In this document: positions 36,275-45,466 of the stretch, one piece after another
How positions within the stretch are numbered: position 1 is the stretch's first letter
Layout of the letters: each line of letters starts with the position of its first letter
DNA from: Melioribacteraceae bacterium
GTDB lineage: Bacteria; Bacteroidota; Ignavibacteria; Ignavibacteriales; Melioribacteraceae
DNA: 64,000 bases
Reading direction: 5' to 3'
Assembly: GCA_016342755.1 (NCBI GenBank)
Contig: JAEINS010000004.1
Location: forward strand, 207,840 to 271,839
The notes under the pieces: model-generated
What the model saw: only the letters and a program-made list of their open reading frames with translations
The model's database searches: none
What the model was told of the DNA's origin: nothing
Translations under genes and position numbers: made by a program

Positions 36275-37088
36275 ATTCCAAAAATTTATTTATAGATTGC
36301 AAAAGAATATCAGGCTTTTCAAAATGGATATTATGCCCGGCTGAACTTATTATTTCATGTGTTGACTTTTTAATTACAGTATTCATCTCTAAATTTATTG
36401 CTGTAAACTTACTATCCAGTTCTCCGCTTAATAAAAGCGTTTGACAGCTTATGTTCTGTAAATTCCCTTTGTACGAAGGCATTATACCTGTACCAAATCC
36501 TCTTAGAGAATTAGATAAACCGGTTGAACAGTTTTTATATTTTTGCTTTTTTAGAACCTTTATTTTTTCGGGATCAAGCAACTGTAATGATTCAAATAAC
36601 GGAATCTTAATCCAATCATCAATAAAAGTTCTAACACCGATTTTATCTATTCTATCAGCCAACAGATTATCAGAGAAAATCCTTTTTCCCCTTTCAACAG
36701 GATCCGATAAACCAGCAGTTGAACTTTCCAAAATAAGAGCTTTAACAAGAGCAGGATACTTACTTGCAAACGCTAAAGCTGCTCTTCCACCCATTGAATA
36801 ACCGTATATAACAGCCTTATCAATATTTAACTTTTTCATGATTACTTTTAAGGCAGCTATAATTGATTCAATTGAATAGTGTTTTAATTCCTTGGGACTA
36901 TCCGTTTGTCCGTGACCGATAAGATCAATAGTAATCGGGAGAAAATTTTTATGCAGTTTATCAAGAAATGTCCAGTCTTCAGAAGAACCGGTAAATCCGT
37001 GTAAAAATATAATCGGAGTTCGTTTAATATTATCTGAAAAAGATTTGATCTCAACATTATATGAAATTGAATTAACAATTATTTTCAT
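36255..37088 (-). CDS. menH: SHCHC synthase (alpha/beta hydrolase)
   Basis: MenH eliminates pyruvate from SEPHCHC to give SHCHC. The 277-residue protein has the alpha/beta hydrolase fold with the oxyanion region LHGFTGSSEDW, the nucleophile Ser98 in YGYSMGGR, an Asp in LSGELDSKF and a catalytic His in SAGHNIHFE. Sequence alone fits many hydrolases; its place between menD and menB, overlapping menD by four bases, makes MenH the clear choice. Confidence 0.92.
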   Translation of the reverse strand: MKIIVNSISYNVEIKSFSDNIKRTPIIFLHGFTGSSEDWTFLDKLHKNFLPITIDLIGHGQTDSPKELKHYSIESIIAALKVIMKKLNIDKAVIYGYSMGGRAALAFASKYPALVKALILESSTAGLSDPVERGKRIFSDNLLADRIDKIGVRTFIDDWIKIPLFESLQLLDPEKIKVLKKQKYKNCSTGLSNSLRGFGTGIMPSYKGNLQNISCQTLLLSGELDSKFTAINLEMNTVIKKSTHEIISSAGHNIHFEKPDILLQSINKFLESISASR

Positions 37089-38854
37089 AGTGTGTTATCA
37101 ATTTCTTTAACTACATTTGCCCGGCATTTTAATCGCTGGGATTTAGATTTATGCGAGTCCGTTTGTATTTCAAGAACTGTTAAATTTCTGAGATTCGATT
37201 TTCTTCTCAGTTCTTTTGTTAACTCATCCCAACTTTTAATGAGTTTATATTTCCCTTTGTAACCCTTAACAATAGGTTTGAAATCGAGGTTATGCGGAGT
37301 TGTAAAGTATTTTTCAAATGCTTTTTTATTGGATGAAGAAATAGGGAGCATCTCAAAAAGTCCGCCGCCGTTGTTGTTTATCAATATGATAGTTAAATCA
37401 ATATTATGAATTGAGCTTGCTAATAGTCCGTTTAGATCATGGTAAAATGCTAAATCGCCAGTAATTAGAAAAGTTTTAGTTTTACTCTGAGCAGAAATAC
37501 CGATAGCCGTTGAGATAATTCCGTCTATTCCGCTTGCCCCTCGATTTGAAAAAACATTAATATTCTTTTTAAATCTGTCTGAAAAAGAATCCAAATCTCT
37601 GATAGGAGAACTATTTGACACCATTATATTTGAGTTCCCGGGCACGGCATCTAAAACATAGTTATAGATCGAGCCTTCAAAAGGGAACTTTGCTCTGGTT
37701 AAAAAACGATAAATTATTTTTTTAGATTTAATGTCAGCAGAAATAAACAGATTAAGCCAATCGTTTTTCCTTTCTTTTCCGGGAGGCAAACAACTTATCT
37801 GCTTTATCAATTCTTTGCAAAACTCTTTATCACCGGCTTTAATAATTTCTTTTGCCGTGTTTGACGGATCTTTCCACTCGTCGTATTTATTTACTAAGTA
37901 TTTATCAGCTTCAGCATGTTTAAAGTAATCGAGCATAACTTTAGAAGTTGGAGCAGAACCAAAATGAATAATAATTTTAGGATGATTAGAATCTCTAAAC
38001 TTGTTTGATCTTAGAAAAGCGGTATGGTTAATAATTATATTCTCTGTTGCCTGATTCCCAAATTTAAGCGAACTTGCGGCATCAGAAAAAATTGGGTAAC
38101 CTAATTTTAATGACAGATTAATAATATCCGCTTTTGAATTTCTGTAATCACCAGATCCGCAGATTATAATTCCTTCCGAAATATTAATAATATTTCCAGC
38201 CAGATTTGAAATTTGCCGGTAAGGAATATGTTCCTCTTTGAGATCGGACAAATCATTAAATCTTTGGGAACCAGAAATGATTTTTTGCTGAATTGTATCA
38301 GTAAAACTATCAGGCTCAAGCGGTTTACTAAAAGGGAAGTTCAAATGAACCGGACCGCGATTAGCGAGAAACGAACTTATGAATGCCTTTTCGGCAATAC
38401 TGCGCAAGTGATTTAACCTGACTTCATTTAATTCCGGTAATCCTAAATCGTAAAACCAGTTTATATGATTCGCGAATATATTATTCTGATCAATAGTCTG
38501 GTTTGCGCCACAGTTTTTTAGTTCGGGCGGTCTGTCGGCTGTACATATTATTAATGGTACTTTTTGCTGGTAAGCCTCAATAATTGCCGGGTATAATTCA
38601 GCTACAGCGGTTCCCGAAGTTGTAACAACCGCGACAGGTGAATCTGATTCCATCGCAAGTCCGAGCGCAAAAAACCCGCTGCTCCTTTCATCTATATTAA
38701 CAAAAGTTTTTATTCTTTCTTCATTGTGAAAAGCCAGATTTAATGGTGTGTTTCGTGAACCGGGAGATATGCAGACATATTTAACACCTAACTCTGCAAG
38801 TTTTTGTACAAATTGCTGCGACCAGATGTAATTTCTATTTACTCTGTTATCCAT
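37085..38854 (-). CDS. menD: SEPHCHC synthase
   Basis: MenD is the thiamine-diphosphate enzyme that adds the succinyl semialdehyde of 2-oxoglutarate to isochorismate. The 589-residue protein has the N-terminal pyrimidine-binding domain with VKYVCISPGSRNTPL and IDERSSGFFALG. The C-terminal diphosphate-binding motif is ITGDLAFYHDLNGL with INNNGGGLF following. The start overlaps the menF stop by eight bases and its stop overlaps the menH start, so menF-menD-menH is one translational unit. Confidence 0.96.
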   Translation of the reverse strand: MDNRVNRNYIWSQQFVQKLAELGVKYVCISPGSRNTPLNLAFHNEERIKTFVNIDERSSGFFALGLAMESDSPVAVVTTSGTAVAELYPAIIEAYQQKVPLIICTADRPPELKNCGANQTIDQNNIFANHINWFYDLGLPELNEVRLNHLRSIAEKAFISSFLANRGPVHLNFPFSKPLEPDSFTDTIQQKIISGSQRFNDLSDLKEEHIPYRQISNLAGNIINISEGIIICGSGDYRNSKADIINLSLKLGYPIFSDAASSLKFGNQATENIIINHTAFLRSNKFRDSNHPKIIIHFGSAPTSKVMLDYFKHAEADKYLVNKYDEWKDPSNTAKEIIKAGDKEFCKELIKQISCLPPGKERKNDWLNLFISADIKSKKIIYRFLTRAKFPFEGSIYNYVLDAVPGNSNIMVSNSSPIRDLDSFSDRFKKNINVFSNRGASGIDGIISTAIGISAQSKTKTFLITGDLAFYHDLNGLLASSIHNIDLTIILINNNGGGLFEMLPISSSNKKAFEKYFTTPHNLDFKPIVKGYKGKYKLIKSWDELTKELRRKSNLRNLTVLEIQTDSHKSKSQRLKCRANVVKEIDNTL

Positions 38855-40247
38855 TTTCGAAAAGAGATAATATTGGCTGTAATTTTAATTCTGTTTCCTT
38901 AAACTCCAACTCAGGATCAGATCCTTCAACAATACCGCAGCCCGCAAAAGCATATAACATTTCATCCTTCAGCAATCCTGATCTTATTGCAACGGCAAAT
39001 TCGCCTTCGTTTTCAAAATTACCCCAGCCAATCATGCCGGCAAATAAACCTCTTTCGTAATTCTCAATGTCGTTTATAGAATTTAAGGCAAGATTACAAG
39101 GTTCTCCGCAAATTGCCGGAGTTGGATGAATATTACGGAGTATATCTATTAAAGAACGATCTGTACTAAGTTTTGCTTTAATTGGTGTCCATAAATGCTG
39201 AATATTAGGCAGTTTTCTAATTGTTGGTTTTTCTTCATAAACTATTTCGGAGGAATATTCCTTAAATGAACTGGCAATAAAATCGACCACGGTTTTTTGT
39301 TCAATCAAATTCTTTTTACTCAGAAGAAGTTCATCGGCAAAACCGGAATCTTCAGCCTCAGTTTTTCCGCGCGGAATTGAACCTGCCAACGCATCCGCTT
39401 CTATCCAGCCGTTTTTAACCTTTGCAAGTTTTTCAGGAGAAGCACCAAAGAAAACCGAACCTCCGTTTTTATAGGCAAAAACATAACATTGCGAATATCG
39501 TTCACTCAGTTTTTCAAGCAAAAATGTTATCTGCGGCACTGATGAAATTTCAAACTCAACCTGGCGGGATATAACAATTTTCTGAAATTCTTCTCTGGTA
39601 ATCAGGTCAAGAGCTTTATCAATATTTTCTTTCCAATGCAGCTTATCGGCTTCTTCATTACATTTTGGAATAATATTTACTGTCTCTTCTTTTTTTCTTT
39701 CAGTAGAATTTGCCGAGGTAATTTGGGAAAAAGTTTTTAAAAATCTGTTTTTTACAAACTCTTTGTTGGTGTTATCCAGGTCAAAGTTAAAGACCAGAAA
39801 ACTTTTACCAAATTTTTTAAGAAGAATAAATTCAGGAATAAACCAGTTCTCATTCCCGAAATCATTCCATAAAACAGTTTTATCAGTATCAGTAAATTTT
39901 GAGGCACCAAAATAAACCGGTACGCCTTCAATACCGAATTCAGAAAAATTTGTAGTATATCTTTTTTTAAGATCAGTTAAAAACAGATTGAAGTTTTCTG
40001 TGGAGTTAAAATTTTCCGAGTTTAATTCCAGCAGTTTATCAAATGCGGTTAAAGCGCAGTCATCATTGGGTTTTCGCCAGTAAAAGTAACTTAATGAATT
40101 ATATGATTCGATTACTTTTTCTATATTAAGGTTTTCAACCGGCTGGGCAAAGCTTCCAAAAATTGAGGTTGAAGCGTTATTGGTCTTTTGTATTTGATCA
40201 ATAAAATCTATGAATTGGTCAAGAATTGTATTCAAATTTGTCTTCAA
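38847..40247 (-). CDS. menF: Isochorismate synthase
   Basis: MenF converts chorismate to isochorismate, the entry step of the pathway. The 466-residue protein has the chorismate-binding fold in its C-terminal half: KIVISRQVEFE, GASPEKLAKV, ALAGSIPRG, HPTPAICGEP, and ERGLFAGMIGW with FAVAIRSG. The start is TTG at 40247, with no ATG nearby and no clear ribosome site. It heads the menF-menD-menH unit. Salicylate or anthranilate-type enzymes are excluded by context. Confidence 0.93.
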   Translation of the reverse strand: MKTNLNTILDQFIDFIDQIQKTNNASTSIFGSFAQPVENLNIEKVIESYNSLSYFYWRKPNDDCALTAFDKLLELNSENFNSTENFNLFLTDLKKRYTTNFSEFGIEGVPVYFGASKFTDTDKTVLWNDFGNENWFIPEFILLKKFGKSFLVFNFDLDNTNKEFVKNRFLKTFSQITSANSTERKKEETVNIIPKCNEEADKLHWKENIDKALDLITREEFQKIVISRQVEFEISSVPQITFLLEKLSERYSQCYVFAYKNGGSVFFGASPEKLAKVKNGWIEADALAGSIPRGKTEAEDSGFADELLLSKKNLIEQKTVVDFIASSFKEYSSEIVYEEKPTIRKLPNIQHLWTPIKAKLSTDRSLIDILRNIHPTPAICGEPCNLALNSINDIENYERGLFAGMIGWGNFENEGEFAVAIRSGLLKDEMLYAFAGCGIVEGSDPELEFKETELKLQPILSLFENG

Positions 40248-40306
40248 ATTAATGATAAATAGTTTTCAATTTACTAAAATTAGTTTTAAATCATTCTATA
40301 AAAAAT

Positions 40307-40314
40307 TACCTTTG
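40307..40314 (+). promoter_or_regulatory. Possible -7 box upstream of the YgjP-type gene
   Basis: TACCTTTG on the plus strand matches TAnnTTTG and lies 38 bases before the TTG start at 40352. The -33 region is AT-rich without a clear TTG. Confidence 0.35.
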
Positions 40315-40351
40315 CACTGACAATTTTTATTCACAAAAATAAACATATATT

Positions 40352-41044
40352 TTGATATTACGAAACATTGATATTGGTGATAAAAAAATCTCTTACAACT
40401 TAAAAAGAAGTAAGAGGGCAAAATATATACGGATTGAAATTGACAGAGAGGCGCAATTAAATCTTATTGTACCAGAAAGGGCTTCTGTGGAAAACGCTGA
40501 AAAGTTTATCTATACAAAGCTAGACTGGATATTAAAACATCAGGATAAAGTTTTAACCAGAACCAGAAAAAAAGCGGGCACTAAAATAGATTTTTTTCTG
40601 TTTGGGAAAAGACTAAATCACAGGTTTCTAAAAATAGATGAAGCCAAAAATTATAAGTTAAATTTTATTAATGGTTCGCTTGTAATAGAAGGACCGGATA
40701 GTGACAGACTGATAATGCAGAAACTTTATGATGAATGGTTAAGGGCGCAGGCTAATGTTTATATTCCGGCAAGAGTTAAATTTTACGCTGAGGAATATAA
40801 TTTCAAGTATAACCGGGTTACAATTAAGAATATAAGCTCTAAGTGGGGAAGCTGCTCTAGTAAAGGTAATTTGAACTTTAATCTTAAATTAATGAAGTAT
40901 AGAAAGGAAGTTGTAGATTATATAGTTGTACATGAACTTTGCCACTTAATAGAAATGAACCATTCTCCCAAATTTTGGAAGTTAGTTTCGGCAATTATTC
41001 CAAATTATAAACAGCTTGATAAAGAGTTAAAGCTGATTTACTAG
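40352..41044 (+). CDS. YgjP-type zinc metallopeptidase (DUF45)
   Basis: The 230-residue protein belongs to the YgjP/DUF45 group related to SprT and M48 peptidases. The zinc motif is VVHELCHLIEMNHSPKFW, giving the two His of HExxH and a third His, and the preceding KNISSKWGSCSS is also typical. The N-terminal part is a beta-rich domain with many Lys/Arg. The start is TTG at 40352, the first in-frame start after an upstream stop; there is no strong ribosome site. It is cytoplasmic with an unknown substrate and ends at a strong hairpin shared with the convergent prmA gene. Confidence 0.9.
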   Translation: MILRNIDIGDKKISYNLKRSKRAKYIRIEIDREAQLNLIVPERASVENAEKFIYTKLDWILKHQDKVLTRTRKKAGTKIDFFLFGKRLNHRFLKIDEAKNYKLNFINGSLVIEGPDSDRLIMQKLYDEWLRAQANVYIPARVKFYAEEYNFKYNRVTIKNISSKWGSCSSKGNLNFNLKLMKYRKEVVDYIVVHELCHLIEMNHSPKFWKLVSAIIPNYKQLDKELKLIY

Positions 41045-41051
41045 TTTTTGT

Positions 41052-41083
41052 TGTCAACCAATGGATTAATCCATTGGTTGACA
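41052..41083. terminator. Perfect 32-base hairpin between convergent genes
   Basis: TGTCAACCAATGGATT is followed directly by its exact inverted copy AATCCATTGGTTGACA. The site lies between the converging metallopeptidase and prmA genes. The T tracts are short, so it may also be a protein-bound palindrome. Confidence 0.65.
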
Positions 41084-41093
41084 TGTATATATT

Positions 41094-41942
41094 TTACTCA
41101 ACTTTCATTACCAAAGCTATCCATTCATTCATTTGAGTTTTTTCAATAATTTTAAATCCAGCGGATTCATAGACTTTCCTAATATCTGTTTCATCTACAT
41201 CTAACAAACCAGATAAAATTAATTTCCCGTTTTCAGCAACTTTTGATTTTAGAGCTTCCACAATATCCAGCAAAATATGTCTGTTTATATTTGCTACAAT
41301 AAGATCAAAATCTTTTTCTTCAATTCCACTAATTTCACAAAGTCTTACTTCAACCTTATCTTCAATTTTATTTAGTTTCGCGTTTTCTGTTCCGTTTAAT
41401 AAACACCAGTCATCATTATCAAAAGCTATTGCTTTTCCCGCGCCTAATTTAACTGCGGCGATTGCCAAAACTGCCGTTCCACAGCCAACATCAAGAACTT
41501 TTTCATTCCCTTTAATATGTTTATCTATCAGGGTTAAAACTAATTTTGTTGTTTCATGTTCTCCTGTTCCAAAAGACATTTTCGGATCAAGCTCAATAAT
41601 AACCTGACCTTCTTTTGCGTCATAATCTCTGAAAGAAGGTTTGATAACAATCTTATCTGTAACTTCAATAGGATTTATTTTTTTCTCCCACTCTTCATTC
41701 CAGTTTTGGTCTTCAACAACATCTTCAGTTATTGTAAAGTTTTCAATAACTTCCATGTCCATAAGCTGTCTAAGTTTTTCTGAAATTTCTTTTGTGCCTA
41801 TACTTTTTGTTTCAACTATAAACACAGACAAATTATCATCGTTCTCAGTTATGCCGTCAATATCAAGATCCCATAAGAAACTGCTTACCATTTCAACATT
41901 AAACGGCTCAGTGTAAATAGTAAATTTTTTATAACTTTTCAT
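41094..41942 (-). CDS. prmA: Ribosomal protein L11 methyltransferase
   Basis: PrmA trimethylates ribosomal protein L11. The 282-residue enzyme has the N-terminal substrate-recognition domain (YTEPFNVEMVSSFLWDL). The SAM-binding fold has MSFGTGEHETT, VLDVGCGTAVLAIAA and the family motif VANINRHILL. I choose the ATG at 41942, which has AAGGA upstream; in-frame ATGs at 41957 and 41948 lie at or inside the end of dacB. The stop is close to the shared hairpin at 41052-41083. Confidence 0.95.
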   Translation of the reverse strand: MKSYKKFTIYTEPFNVEMVSSFLWDLDIDGITENDDNLSVFIVETKSIGTKEISEKLRQLMDMEVIENFTITEDVVEDQNWNEEWEKKINPIEVTDKIVIKPSFRDYDAKEGQVIIELDPKMSFGTGEHETTKLVLTLIDKHIKGNEKVLDVGCGTAVLAIAAVKLGAGKAIAFDNDDWCLLNGTENAKLNKIEDKVEVRLCEISGIEEKDFDLIVANINRHILLDIVEALKSKVAENGKLILSGLLDVDETDIRKVYESAGFKIIEKTQMNEWIALVMKVE

Positions 41943-41953
41943 AATCATCCTTA

Positions 41954-43360
41954 TCAATTTATATTACATAATATTTCGCAAATTTTATCATGATAATCCC
42001 TTGCGGTTTTAGAACTTCCCACAAAATTTTGAATCATAATTGAAAAAGCTATTTCATCACCATTATCAGAGGTTAAATAGCCGGATAGACAGCTTACACC
42101 GCTAAGTGTACCGGTTTTTGCGTAAACGTTGTTCTCTGCCTTTGTGCCAATCATTCTATATTTAAGTGTCCCGTCAATTCCTCCAATAGGAAAAGAATTT
42201 TTAAGAATCTGGTAATTTTCTTTTTCATTGTAGTAAAAATATTTTAATACATTCAAAAGTATATCAGCCGTTACCAGATTGTAGTGAGAAACACCTGAAC
42301 CGTCAACAACTCGGTATATCTGTTTTTTATCGGATGAACAAATTATCAGACTATCTATAAGCCTTAAAGCATCATTCGCCGAAACGTGATTTCCAAAGTA
42401 CTTGTTGCCTAATGCACGAAGTGTCATCTCAGCACTAAGGTTATCGCTGGCTTTATTTAGATTAACAATAACATCTTTATATGATCTCTCAAAAGTAAAA
42501 ATATTTTCTGTTTCACTTTTAATGTTCCGGATTTCAAAATTACCGGAAACATTAATATTATTTTCCGTAAATGATTTTTTCAATAAATGCATGAAATATT
42601 TTTCGGGCTGATACAGATTAACTCTTACTGTATCGGGATAATTTATGTATGGCAGAAATCCATCGATCAATAAATCATTATTCCGGTTAATCCAGTCTCT
42701 GGTGACTTTTAATTTGGTTGAATCTTTTACAAAAGTAAGAGAATTATTTTTAATGTTAAAATAGTCTGTATCCGGATCAGTAATAACATGCAGCGGCTTT
42801 TTTATTTTACCTGGCGAATAAATTATTTTTACCGCATTATCATTGATTGTTAACGGAGTTAAATATGGAAAATCGGTAGAAGGATCGTCATCCCACATCC
42901 AGCCCTTCCCCCAGAAAAGAGAATCGAGCATTGATACATCGCCATATACGTTTCCGCTAACTTCCTTTATTCCGTAATTAACTATTCCTTTCACAAGAGA
43001 ATCTAGATCAGATGATGTAAAGTCAGGGTCACATCCGCCAACAATGTAAATATTTCCAGTGAGAGTTGAATCTTCTATAACTCCGGTATAACATACTTTT
43101 GTGGTGAAATGATAATCAGCACCAAGGTATTTTAATCCGGCAGCGGAAGTTAAAATTTTCATATTTGAAGCCGGATGAAAAAGCATGTTTTCATTTTGTG
43201 AAAAGAGGGATTTCTCTTTTGTCAGGTTATAAACGGAAACACCAATCTGAGATGATTCAAAAAAATCAGAATCAAGTAATTCACTGATCTGAGTTGAAAC
43301 ATTGTTTTGTGAAAAAAGTAACTTCGTTAATAAAATTAAATAGAGTAGAATTGTTCTCAT
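41954..43360 (-). CDS. dacB: D-alanyl-D-alanine carboxypeptidase/endopeptidase (S13)
   Basis: The 468-residue exported protein is a class C penicillin-binding protein of the DacB/PBP4 family. It has a signal peptide ending at LFSQ, the nucleophile Ser65 in SNMK, the SxN motif in ASDNLSAEM and the KTG motif in YAKTGTLSG. Between the first two motifs is the large insertion typical of the family. It trims or cleaves peptide cross-links in the periplasm. Its stop lies 12 bases before the prmA start. Confidence 0.95.
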   Translation of the reverse strand: MRTILLYLILLTKLLFSQNNVSTQISELLDSDFFESSQIGVSVYNLTKEKSLFSQNENMLFHPASNMKILTSAAGLKYLGADYHFTTKVCYTGVIEDSTLTGNIYIVGGCDPDFTSSDLDSLVKGIVNYGIKEVSGNVYGDVSMLDSLFWGKGWMWDDDPSTDFPYLTPLTINDNAVKIIYSPGKIKKPLHVITDPDTDYFNIKNNSLTFVKDSTKLKVTRDWINRNNDLLIDGFLPYINYPDTVRVNLYQPEKYFMHLLKKSFTENNINVSGNFEIRNIKSETENIFTFERSYKDVIVNLNKASDNLSAEMTLRALGNKYFGNHVSANDALRLIDSLIICSSDKKQIYRVVDGSGVSHYNLVTADILLNVLKYFYYNEKENYQILKNSFPIGGIDGTLKYRMIGTKAENNVYAKTGTLSGVSCLSGYLTSDNGDEIAFSIMIQNFVGSSKTARDYHDKICEILCNIN

Positions 43361-43434
43361 GTTTTTCCCATAAAAATTTCGGTTAGATTCTTTAAGAGTT
43401 TACTTAAAAGTTTTGGTTTGCCATTCGGAACAGT

Positions 43435-43493
43435 TTTATCGTGAGGAATCTAAGTATTTAAAGATTTCTCCTCATTCATTCGTCGAAATGACA
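43435..43493. repeat. Fragment of the TGTCATTTCG dispersed repeat
   Basis: The segment TTTTATCGTGAGGAATCTAA and the end CGTCGAAATGACA match, in inverted orientation, parts of the repeats at 19381 and 56004. It lies in the gap between dacB and the TatD gene, which holds nothing else that I can identify. Confidence 0.5.
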
Positions 43494-43559
43494 AGACACT
43501 TTGCACCAAATTTATTATAACTAAAAAAGAAAAACATTTGGTACTAATATTAAAAAATA

Positions 43560-44918
43560 TCAAAAATATTCTCTTAACCTAAAAGTCACACCAACTTCTT
43601 CTGTTACAAACTTTTTGGCAACTTCTGTATCAACTTCATTTAAGCCAACAATTGACATAACAACTTTAGAATGATTACTGGCTTTTTTAGCAAACTCAAT
43701 CATCTCTTTATGCATCTCGGGCTTAACACGCATTAAATCAGCATATTGCTGTGGATCAACTGAGTTTAGGCTTATAGATACAACATCAATCAATCCTTCA
43801 AGTTCGGGAGTTATATCTTTTTTTAATAGAAAATTTGCATGACCGTTTGTGTTCATTCTTGTAAAACCGCCATTCTCTTTAACGTATTTGGCAACATCTT
43901 TAACAACATCCCATCTAATAGTTGGTTCGCCATATCCGCAGAACACAATATCTTTATATTTTGCAGGATCACCAATTTCATTTATATAAACACTTGCAGG
44001 CGGTTCGTCTGATTTATTCATTTTCAGACTGTAACTTTTAATCATAGCTTCGCCTTTTCTATCGCAGAAAACACAATCGGCATTGCAGCGATTTGTAACA
44101 TTTATATAAAGCGATTCTCCAATTCTGTACGTATAACTTAGTCCTGGCTTTTTACCGACACCAAACAATTTATAGGCGTTTAATGAAGTAGTATTGCCAA
44201 TGTCTTCAATAGTAAGATTATGAATCTCAGCAACTTTTTCCGCGACCAGACTTACATATGCCGGTTCGTTGCGTTTACCGCGATGTGGAACCGGTGTCAT
44301 AAAAGGACAATCAGTTTCCAACAATAAATTTTCCGGCTGAATTCTTTTAACAACTTCACGAAGCTGATCCATTTTTTTGAAAGTAACATTTCCCGGGAAC
44401 GAAATATAATGACGCATCCCGACTAACTCTCTGGCATCTTCAACAGATCCGGCAAAGCAGTGGAATTGGGCTCTTAGACCTTTGTCTTTGTATTCTCTAA
44501 TGATATTCATTAAATCATCGTTAGACTCTCTGCTATGCACAATTACTGGTAGTTTTAATTTAAGTGCCAAATTAAGCTGTGCACGAAATGCTTCTACTTG
44601 CTTATCCTTTGGAGAAAAGTCATAATAATAATCTAAACCAATCTCACCTATGGCAACTACCTTTTCATGATCAGCAAGTTTTTCTAATTCATCAATCCAG
44701 TTATTGTCCCAATCTTTGGTGTCATGCGGATGAACACCAACAGAAGCATAGATTTGATCGTACTTTTCAGCCAGTTCAATAGCTTTTATTGAAGTCTCAA
44801 TATCTGTTCCGGGAATGATAATGTAATCAACACCCGATTCAACCGAGCGTTTAACAACTTCATCTAAATCCTCTTTGAAGTTATCAAAAAATAAATGTGC
44901 ATGTGTATCTATAAACAT
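43560..44918 (-). CDS. TatD nuclease fused to a radical SAM domain
   Basis: Residues 1-255 are a complete TatD metal-dependent hydrolase, with His6 and His8, Glu92 in AIGEIGLDY, His128, His153 and Asp203. Residues about 262-452 are a radical SAM domain with the cluster motif CNADCVFC (Cys278, 282, 285) and a SAM-binding FCGYGEPTIRWD. TatD-linked radical SAM proteins of this kind are known as separate neighbours or as fusions. The reaction of the second half is unknown; DNA or peptide quality control are both conceivable. The fusion is continuous with no internal stop or ribosome site. It lies 62 bases after coaD. Confidence 0.92.
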   Translation of the reverse strand: MFIDTHAHLFFDNFKEDLDEVVKRSVESGVDYIIIPGTDIETSIKAIELAEKYDQIYASVGVHPHDTKDWDNNWIDELEKLADHEKVVAIGEIGLDYYYDFSPKDKQVEAFRAQLNLALKLKLPVIVHSRESNDDLMNIIREYKDKGLRAQFHCFAGSVEDARELVGMRHYISFPGNVTFKKMDQLREVVKRIQPENLLLETDCPFMTPVPHRGKRNEPAYVSLVAEKVAEIHNLTIEDIGNTTSLNAYKLFGVGKKPGLSYTYRIGESLYINVTNRCNADCVFCDRKGEAMIKSYSLKMNKSDEPPASVYINEIGDPAKYKDIVFCGYGEPTIRWDVVKDVAKYVKENGGFTRMNTNGHANFLLKKDITPELEGLIDVVSISLNSVDPQQYADLMRVKPEMHKEMIEFAKKASNHSKVVMSIVGLNEVDTEVAKKFVTEEVGVTFRLREYF

Positions 44919-44980
44919 AATTCCGCTTCTTTCATTTTGTTATAAATATAATAAGAGATTTATTCCTTTAATCAGATATA

Positions 44981-45457
44981 CTAATCTAATCTTTCTTTAA
45001 GTTTTTTCTGAACAATAGGAGGAACAAAATCTGATACATCACTATGAAATTGTCCGAGATTTCTAATTATTGTAGAGTTTAAATAAGTGTATTTTTCATG
45101 CGGCATTAGAAAAATAATTTTTATGTTCTCTTCTAATTTTCTGTTCATTAATGCCATTTGAAATTCATACTCAAAATCACTGATAGCTCGTAAACCTCTA
45201 ATCATGCCTACCGCGCCAACTTTTTTTGCAAAGTCAACAACAAGTCCGTCAAAAGTATCAACACTTACATTAGGTAAATCTTTAAGACTTTCTTCAAGCA
45301 TGTAAACTCTTTCTTCAAGAGTAAACATAGGTGATTTAGAAACATTGCGCGCAACGGTTACAATAACCTCATCAAAAAGATCCATTGCTCTGTGAATTAC
45401 ATCTATATGTCCGTTAGTTACGGGATCAAAAGTACCTGGATAAATAACTTTTTTCAT
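44981..45457 (-). CDS. coaD: Phosphopantetheine adenylyltransferase
   Basis: CoaD transfers AMP to 4'-phosphopantetheine, the penultimate step of coenzyme A synthesis. The 158-residue protein has the nucleotidyltransferase motif YPGTFDPVTNGHID near the N-terminus and the second motif YTYLNSTIIR. Further signatures are RGLRAISDFEYEFQMA and a C-terminal PPIVQKKL. The AAGGAAC ribosome site supports the ATG. It follows rsmD after nine bases, a pairing common across bacteria. Confidence 0.97.
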   Translation of the reverse strand: MKKVIYPGTFDPVTNGHIDVIHRAMDLFDEVIVTVARNVSKSPMFTLEERVYMLEESLKDLPNVSVDTFDGLVVDFAKKVGAVGMIRGLRAISDFEYEFQMALMNRKLEENIKIIFLMPHEKYTYLNSTIIRNLGQFHSDVSDFVPPIVQKKLKERLD

Positions 45458-45466
45458 TATAGTTCC

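Noticed and set aside
36451..36801. A 116-residue plus-strand frame opposite menH
   Set aside because: It mirrors the well-supported menH gene and lacks a ribosome site.
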